Part shown: positions 21,475 through 25,235 of the stretch, one piece after another
Numbering within the stretch: position 1 is the first letter of the stretch
How the letters are laid out: every line of letters starts with the position of its first letter
Origin: Bacteroidales bacterium UBA1179
Lineage (GTDB): Bacteria > Bacteroidota > Bacteroidia > Bacteroidales > Bacteroidaceae
Direction of reading: 5' to 3'
DNA: 25,235 bases
Assembly (NCBI GenBank): GCA_002309915.1
Contig: DBYT01000020.1
Span: 8,988-34,222, forward strand
The notes under the pieces: model-generated
Database searches by the model: none
Seen by the model: the letters and a program-made list of their open reading frames with translations, nothing else
Told to the model about the DNA's origin: nothing
Program-made: the position numbers and the translations under genes

Positions 21475-23492
21475 AGATAATAGAGAATGACCCTTGGCTG
21501 ACACCCTATACAGGTGCTATTGAAGGTAGGCATGACCATGCCCTGTGGCGTGAGAGCCAGCTTACCGGCGGTAAGAAGAGCCTTAAGGATTTCGCTTCAG
21601 GCTATCTCTATTACGGACTTCAGCGTACAGACACCGACTGGGTCTTCAGGGAGTGGGCTCCCAATGCTACTGATATCTGGCTTATAGGAGATTTCTCAGG
21701 CTGGGAGGAGCAGGACCGTTTCCGTCTCAAGCGCATAAATGAGGCCGGTGACTGGGAACTGCATATTCCACTCGGCATGATAGGTCACGGACAGCATTAC
21801 AAGATGCGCGTCAAATGGAACGGAGGTCAGGGTGACCGTATTCCGGCATGGTGCCGCAGGGTGGTTCAGGACAGCAACTCCAAGATATTCTCGGCTCAGG
21901 TCTGGGATCCCGTTAAGGAGTATCAGTTCAAACATAAGGATTTCAAGCCCAAGCATGATCCGCTGCTTATCTATGAGTGTCATGTGGGCATGGCCCAGGA
22001 GCGTGAAGGAGTCGGTACGTATATCGAATTCAAGGATAACGTGCTGCCCCGCATAAAGGCTGCCGGTTACAACTGCATCCAGGTGATGGCCATTCAGGAG
22101 CATCCCTATTACGGAAGTTTCGGATATCATGTATCCAGTTTCTTTGCCCCCTCATCACGTTTCGGAACACCTGAGGAACTCAAGGAACTGATAGATACCG
22201 CCCACGGCATGGGTATATCGGTCATAATGGATCTGGTACACTCACATTCCGTAAAGAACGAGTATGAGGGTCTGGGTAACCTGGCCGGTGATCCCAATCA
22301 GTATTTCCTGCCGGGTGACCGTCATGAACACTCAGCCTGGGGTTCTCTCTGTTTTGATTACGGCAAGACCCAGGTGCTTCATTACCTGCTCTCCAACTGC
22401 AAGTACTGGCTGGATGAGTTCCATTTTGACGGATACCGTTTTGACGGTGTCACATCCATGCTTTACTACAGTCACGGACTGGGTGAGGCGTTCTGCAACT
22501 ATGACGACTACTTCAACGGACATCAGGACGATGACGCCATCTGTTACCTGATGCTGGCCAACAGGCTTATACATGAATTCAACCCTAATGCCATCACCAT
22601 TGCCGAAGAGGTGAGCGGCATGCCGGGACTGGCTGCCCCGTTTGATGACGGCGGATTCGGATTTGATTACCGTCTTGCCATGAACATACCTGACTACTGG
22701 ATCAAGACCATCAAGGAGAAAAAGGATGAGGACTGGTCCATGGCCGGAATATTCTGGGAAGTCACCAACCGCCGCAAGGACGAGAAGACAATATCCTACG
22801 TTGAGAGCCATGATCAGGCTCTTGTAGGTGACAAGACCGTCATTTTCCGTCTTATTGATGCCGATATGTACTGGCATTTCACCAAGGACGGAGGAAACGA
22901 TGTGACATCACGCGGCATTGCACTCCATAAGATGATACGTCTGGTTACCGCATCGACCATAAACGGCGGTTATCTGAATTTCATGGGTAATGAGTTCGGA
23001 CATCCCGAGTGGATTGATTTCCCGCGTGAAGGCAACGGCTGGAGCCATAAATATGCACGTCGCCAGTGGAGCCTGATCGACAATAAACAGCTGGCTTACT
23101 CATGGTTGGGCGATTTTGACCGTGCCCTGATGAAACTCATCGGCTCCGTGAAGGATTATCAGAAGAAGGACGTGGTAGAGTACTGGCACAATGACGGTGA
23201 CCAGGTGCTGGCGTTCGGCCGCGGAGACCTGGTGTTCGTGTTCAATTTCAATCCCGTCCGTTCATTCTCGGATTACGGTTTCCTGGTACCCAGAGGCTCG
23301 TACAAGACGGTATTGGACAGCGACAGTATAGAATTCGGTGGTTTCGGCAGGGTCGATGACAATGTGGAGCATTTCACCCTGACGGATCCCTTATATAAGA
23401 AGGTGCGCAAGGAGTGGCTCAAACTCTACTTGCCCGCCCGTTCTGCAATGGTATTGAAAAAGGTAAGGAACAATGGAAAAAAAGTCATGTGA
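21468..23492 (+). CDS. glgB: 1,4-alpha-glucan branching enzyme (GH13, eukaryote-like)
   Basis: This enzyme introduces alpha-1,6 branches into glycogen. The 674-residue sequence has an N-terminal CBM48 domain (FREWAPNATDIWLIGDFSGW), the GH13 barrel with YFLPGDRHEHSAWG, catalytic nucleophile Asp326 (DGYRFDGVTSM), acid/base Glu380 (AEEVSGMPGL), Asp449 (ESHDQALVGDKT) and NFMGNEFGHPEWIDFPREGN, then a C-terminal beta domain. The blocks FRFDGVTSMLY, AE-VSGMP and ESHDQALVGDK are nearly those of human GBE1 and plant enzymes (GH13 subfamily 8) rather than E. coli-type GlgB. It overlaps both neighbours: 7 nt with the YhcH-family gene and 20 nt with the following membrane protein. Cytoplasmic. Confidence 0.95.
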   Translation: MLKIIENDPWLTPYTGAIEGRHDHALWRESQLTGGKKSLKDFASGYLYYGLQRTDTDWVFREWAPNATDIWLIGDFSGWEEQDRFRLKRINEAGDWELHIPLGMIGHGQHYKMRVKWNGGQGDRIPAWCRRVVQDSNSKIFSAQVWDPVKEYQFKHKDFKPKHDPLLIYECHVGMAQEREGVGTYIEFKDNVLPRIKAAGYNCIQVMAIQEHPYYGSFGYHVSSFFAPSSRFGTPEELKELIDTAHGMGISVIMDLVHSHSVKNEYEGLGNLAGDPNQYFLPGDRHEHSAWGSLCFDYGKTQVLHYLLSNCKYWLDEFHFDGYRFDGVTSMLYYSHGLGEAFCNYDDYFNGHQDDDAICYLMLANRLIHEFNPNAITIAEEVSGMPGLAAPFDDGGFGFDYRLAMNIPDYWIKTIKEKKDEDWSMAGIFWEVTNRRKDEKTISYVESHDQALVGDKTVIFRLIDADMYWHFTKDGGNDVTSRGIALHKMIRLVTASTINGGYLNFMGNEFGHPEWIDFPREGNGWSHKYARRQWSLIDNKQLAYSWLGDFDRALMKLIGSVKDYQKKDVVEYWHNDGDQVLAFGRGDLVFVFNFNPVRSFSDYGFLVPRGSYKTVLDSDSIEFGGFGRVDDNVEHFTLTDPLYKKVRKEWLKLYLPARSAMVLKKVRNNGKKVM

Positions 23493-24510
23493 CAAGTGTA
23501 TCCGCTGGATTTGCGGAATACTGTTCGCAGCTTTCGCATTCTGCTGGCTGTATTTCTTCCAAAGAGAACTGTTATGGGCCGAAAACAGATTCCTGTTCTC
23601 TGACGGTAACGGTTTGAGGATATGGATGTTCAACCATCACTTTGTGGTAAGCCTGGCATTGACGCTTATAGCGTTGCTGCTTGCCATTCCTGGCCGGCTC
23701 GTACTCCGTTTCAAGAAAGGACTCTATGCCTGCAATTATCTGCTGTCGGCTGCATTCCTGGGCGTCATCACCGGATATGACGGGGTGAATGTATTCGGTC
23801 AGGACCTTACCGTGTGGATTGCATCGGGAGTATTTATGTTCGTGCTGTTCCTGATATGCAAGATAGTGGCATCGGTCCCCAAGTCCGATTACAATGACCG
23901 TCCGCGTACGCTGGCCGGCAACCTGCTTATCATGTCACTTCTCTTTTGCATCACTTCTTATCTTGGTAACACTGATGAGAATCTTCACCGTCGTCTGCGC
24001 ATGGAGAATCTCTATGAACAGGGTAGGTATGAGGATATTTTCAATTACGGCCGATACGAGGAGGAATCCGATCCGGGCATAGACCTGGTGCGCGCCAAAG
24101 CCATGCTTGCTGTTGAGGCCACTCCCAAGGGCAGTGAAATAGGGAATATGCTCTTCAGATACAATATTTCTGACCCAAAGGCACTGTCAAAAGCCCTCAA
24201 GAATATGAATAATGAGCAGGCATATCTTGCCTCCTGTCTGTTGGACGGAAACCTTAAGGTTTTCTCCGATACGATCAATCTTGAAGCCTACAAGACACTG
24301 CCGGGCTACTATATGCAGGCTCTCGTCATAGCAAATGACAGCGCAGCATGTGCCGGATTCCCCAAAGAGTTTGCCGAATCAAAAGCCGCGTATGATTCAT
24401 TCTGTGAAGCTCTGGAGCCATTGGAGCGTGAATCCTTGCAGTTCCAGGCCAACTCCACCTTCATCAACTATCATGAATCATACTTCTGGTTCTTTTCATT
24501 CAAGAAGTAA
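23473..24510 (+). CDS. Membrane protein with five TM helices and soluble helical C-terminus
   Basis: A 345-residue protein, not firmly recognised. Five hydrophobic helices lie at about 13-30, 55-77, 84-101, 112-134 and 147-164, followed by about 180 residues of soluble helices with a TPR-like flavour (MENLYEQGRYEDIFNYGRYE at 177-196). It resembles, from memory and with low certainty, uncharacterised Bacteroidales membrane proteins of the DUF6057 type, though it may be shorter than those. Its start lies 20 nt inside glgB, so the two are likely translated together, and a terminator follows its stop. An N-terminal Cys-x2-Cys (SCDKC) precedes the first helix. Function unknown. Confidence 0.7.
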   Translation: MEKKSCDKCIRWICGILFAAFAFCWLYFFQRELLWAENRFLFSDGNGLRIWMFNHHFVVSLALTLIALLLAIPGRLVLRFKKGLYACNYLLSAAFLGVITGYDGVNVFGQDLTVWIASGVFMFVLFLICKIVASVPKSDYNDRPRTLAGNLLIMSLLFCITSYLGNTDENLHRRLRMENLYEQGRYEDIFNYGRYEEESDPGIDLVRAKAMLAVEATPKGSEIGNMLFRYNISDPKALSKALKNMNNEQAYLASCLLDGNLKVFSDTINLEAYKTLPGYYMQALVIANDSAACAGFPKEFAESKAAYDSFCEALEPLERESLQFQANSTFINYHESYFWFFSFKK

Positions 24511-24525
24511 AAAGGTATATATAAT

Positions 24526-24557
24526 AAATGTGGCGGGCCAATCGGTCCGCCACATTT
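24526..24557. terminator. Bidirectional hairpin terminator
   Basis: Two 14-nt arms, 24526-24539 and 24544-24557, pair around a 4-nt loop with a single G-T wobble; the core is GTGGCGG/CCGCCAC. The hairpin sits in the 68-bp gap between the convergent membrane-protein gene and ppdK. T-rich sequence follows on the plus strand (TTTTGTTTAT) and A/T-rich sequence on the minus strand, so it can end both transcripts. Confidence 0.85.
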
Positions 24558-24578
24558 TGTTTATGTAAAACTGCCTGA

Positions 24579-25235
24579 TCAGCTATTTTCGATAGCACCC
24601 TGAGCTGCTGCGAGACGTGCGATAGGCACGCGGAAGGGTGAGCAACTTACGTAGTTCAGACCTACCTTGTCGCAGAACTTGACTGATGAAGGCTCGCCGC
24701 CATGCTCGCCGCAGATACCGCACTTCAGATCGGGACGAACTGAACGGCCCTTCTCTACAGCCATCTTGATGAGCTGGCCAACACCCTTCTGGTCCAGAAC
24801 CTGGAACGGGTCAACCTTAAGGATCTTCTTCTCCAGGTAAACGGGGAGGAATGAAGCGATATCGTCACGTGAGTAACCGAATGTCATCTGAGTCAGGTCA
24901 TTGGTACCGAATGAGAAGTACTCGGCGCGGGCAGCAACTGCATCAGCGGTAAGAGCGGCACGCGGAATCTCAATCATTGTACCAACCTTGAACTCGAACG
25001 GCTTAACGCCCTCCTCCTGGAACAGCTTGGCAGCTGTCTCGCGGATGATCTCCTCCTGCTGCTCGAACTCGTAGTGCTTACCTACCAGCGGAACCATGAT
25101 CTCGGGCTGCGGGTTCAGGCCCTCCTTGCGGAGCTGGATGGCAGCGCCGATGATAGCCTTGGTCTGCATCTCGGTGATCTCAGGATAGGTGTTACCCAGA
25201 CGGCAACCGCGGTGACCCAGCATCGGGTTGTTCTC
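24579..25235 (-). CDS. ppdK: Pyruvate, phosphate dikinase, C-terminal part (5' end beyond window)
   Basis: PPDK interconverts pyruvate + ATP + Pi and phosphoenolpyruvate + AMP + PPi; in anaerobes it commonly serves PEP/pyruvate exchange in glycolysis. The frame is open to the right edge, showing the last 219 codons of a family usually near 900 residues: the PEP/pyruvate-binding TIM barrel. Motifs are ENNPMLGHRGCRLG at the edge, EIMVPLVG, GTMIEIPRAAL, AEYFSFGTNDLTQMTFGYSRDD, and CGICGEHGGEPSSVKFC with the catalytic Cys. The internal Met at 25221-25223 is not the start, because NPMLGHRG is a conserved internal motif. It converges on the membrane-protein gene, sharing the hairpin terminator. Confidence 0.95.
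   Translation of the reverse strand, partial: ENNPMLGHRGCRLGNTYPEITEMQTKAIIGAAIQLRKEGLNPQPEIMVPLVGKHYEFEQQEEIIRETAAKLFQEEGVKPFEFKVGTMIEIPRAALTADAVAARAEYFSFGTNDLTQMTFGYSRDDIASFLPVYLEKKILKVDPFQVLDQKGVGQLIKMAVEKGRSVRPDLKCGICGEHGGEPSSVKFCDKVGLNYVSCSPFRVPIARLAAAQGAIENS

Noticed and set aside
25221..25223. ATG as the start of ppdK
   Set aside because: The frame continues through a conserved internal motif (ENNPMLGHRG) to the window edge, so this Met is internal.

Overview
This window reads as ordinary chromosomal DNA from a Gram-negative Bacteroidales bacterium (Bacteroides/Prevotella/Muribaculaceae-like; genus not resolved). The support is: promoter elements of the Bacteroidetes type (TAnnTTTG, twice with a TTTG-type -33 box 19 bp upstream), a fimbrillin-like lipoprotein, a PorT-like outer-membrane barrel, a membrane-tethered AraC regulator, tagaturonate epimerase UxaE, a paired PyrB/PyrI, a eukaryote-like glycogen branching enzyme, and Kdo (KdsB) for lipopolysaccharide. 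Genes are tightly packed with many 1-20 nt overlaps. I see no tRNA, rRNA, CRISPR array, insertion sequence or phage gene.

Layout. (A) 1-3490, minus strand: pdxB, uxaE, uxaC (3' end cut by the window), a probable operon joining vitamin B6 synthesis to uronate isomerisation. (B) 3593-10024, plus strand: two paralogous sensor histidine kinases with periplasmic ABC-substrate-binding-like domains and lipoboxes, a TPR/transmembrane/coiled-coil protein without a kinase domain, and a small two-TM protein, all joined by 4-nt ATGA overlaps. (C) 10025-13139, minus strand: fimbrillin-like lipoprotein, seven-TM AraC regulator, and two stand-alone receivers. B and C converge and their stop codons abut in one TGATCA palindrome. 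(D) 13231-16700, minus strand: pyrB, pyrI, an outer-membrane barrel and glyA, closed by an intrinsic terminator. (E) 16892-24510, plus strand: PBP1A, kdsB, a secreted 13-repeat MORN protein, a YhcH-family protein, glgB and a membrane protein, a probable six-gene operon ending at a bidirectional terminator. (F) 24579 to the right edge, minus strand: the C-terminal part of pyruvate, phosphate dikinase.

The most interesting part is B plus C. In many Bacteroidetes, sensor, kinase, receiver and AraC output are fused in one hybrid two-component protein. Here the corresponding parts are separate polypeptides: two kinases without receivers, two receivers without outputs, a membrane AraC regulator without a receiver, and a TPR sensor without a kinase. 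A surface fimbrillin-like lipoprotein leads the receiver/regulator operon and is the natural candidate target. My hypothesis is a split envelope-signalling module. The promoter of operon C carries a perfect 9-bp inverted repeat over its -33 box, a good candidate operator, and the last receiver has its own promoter. All functional links inside this module are inference from gene order.
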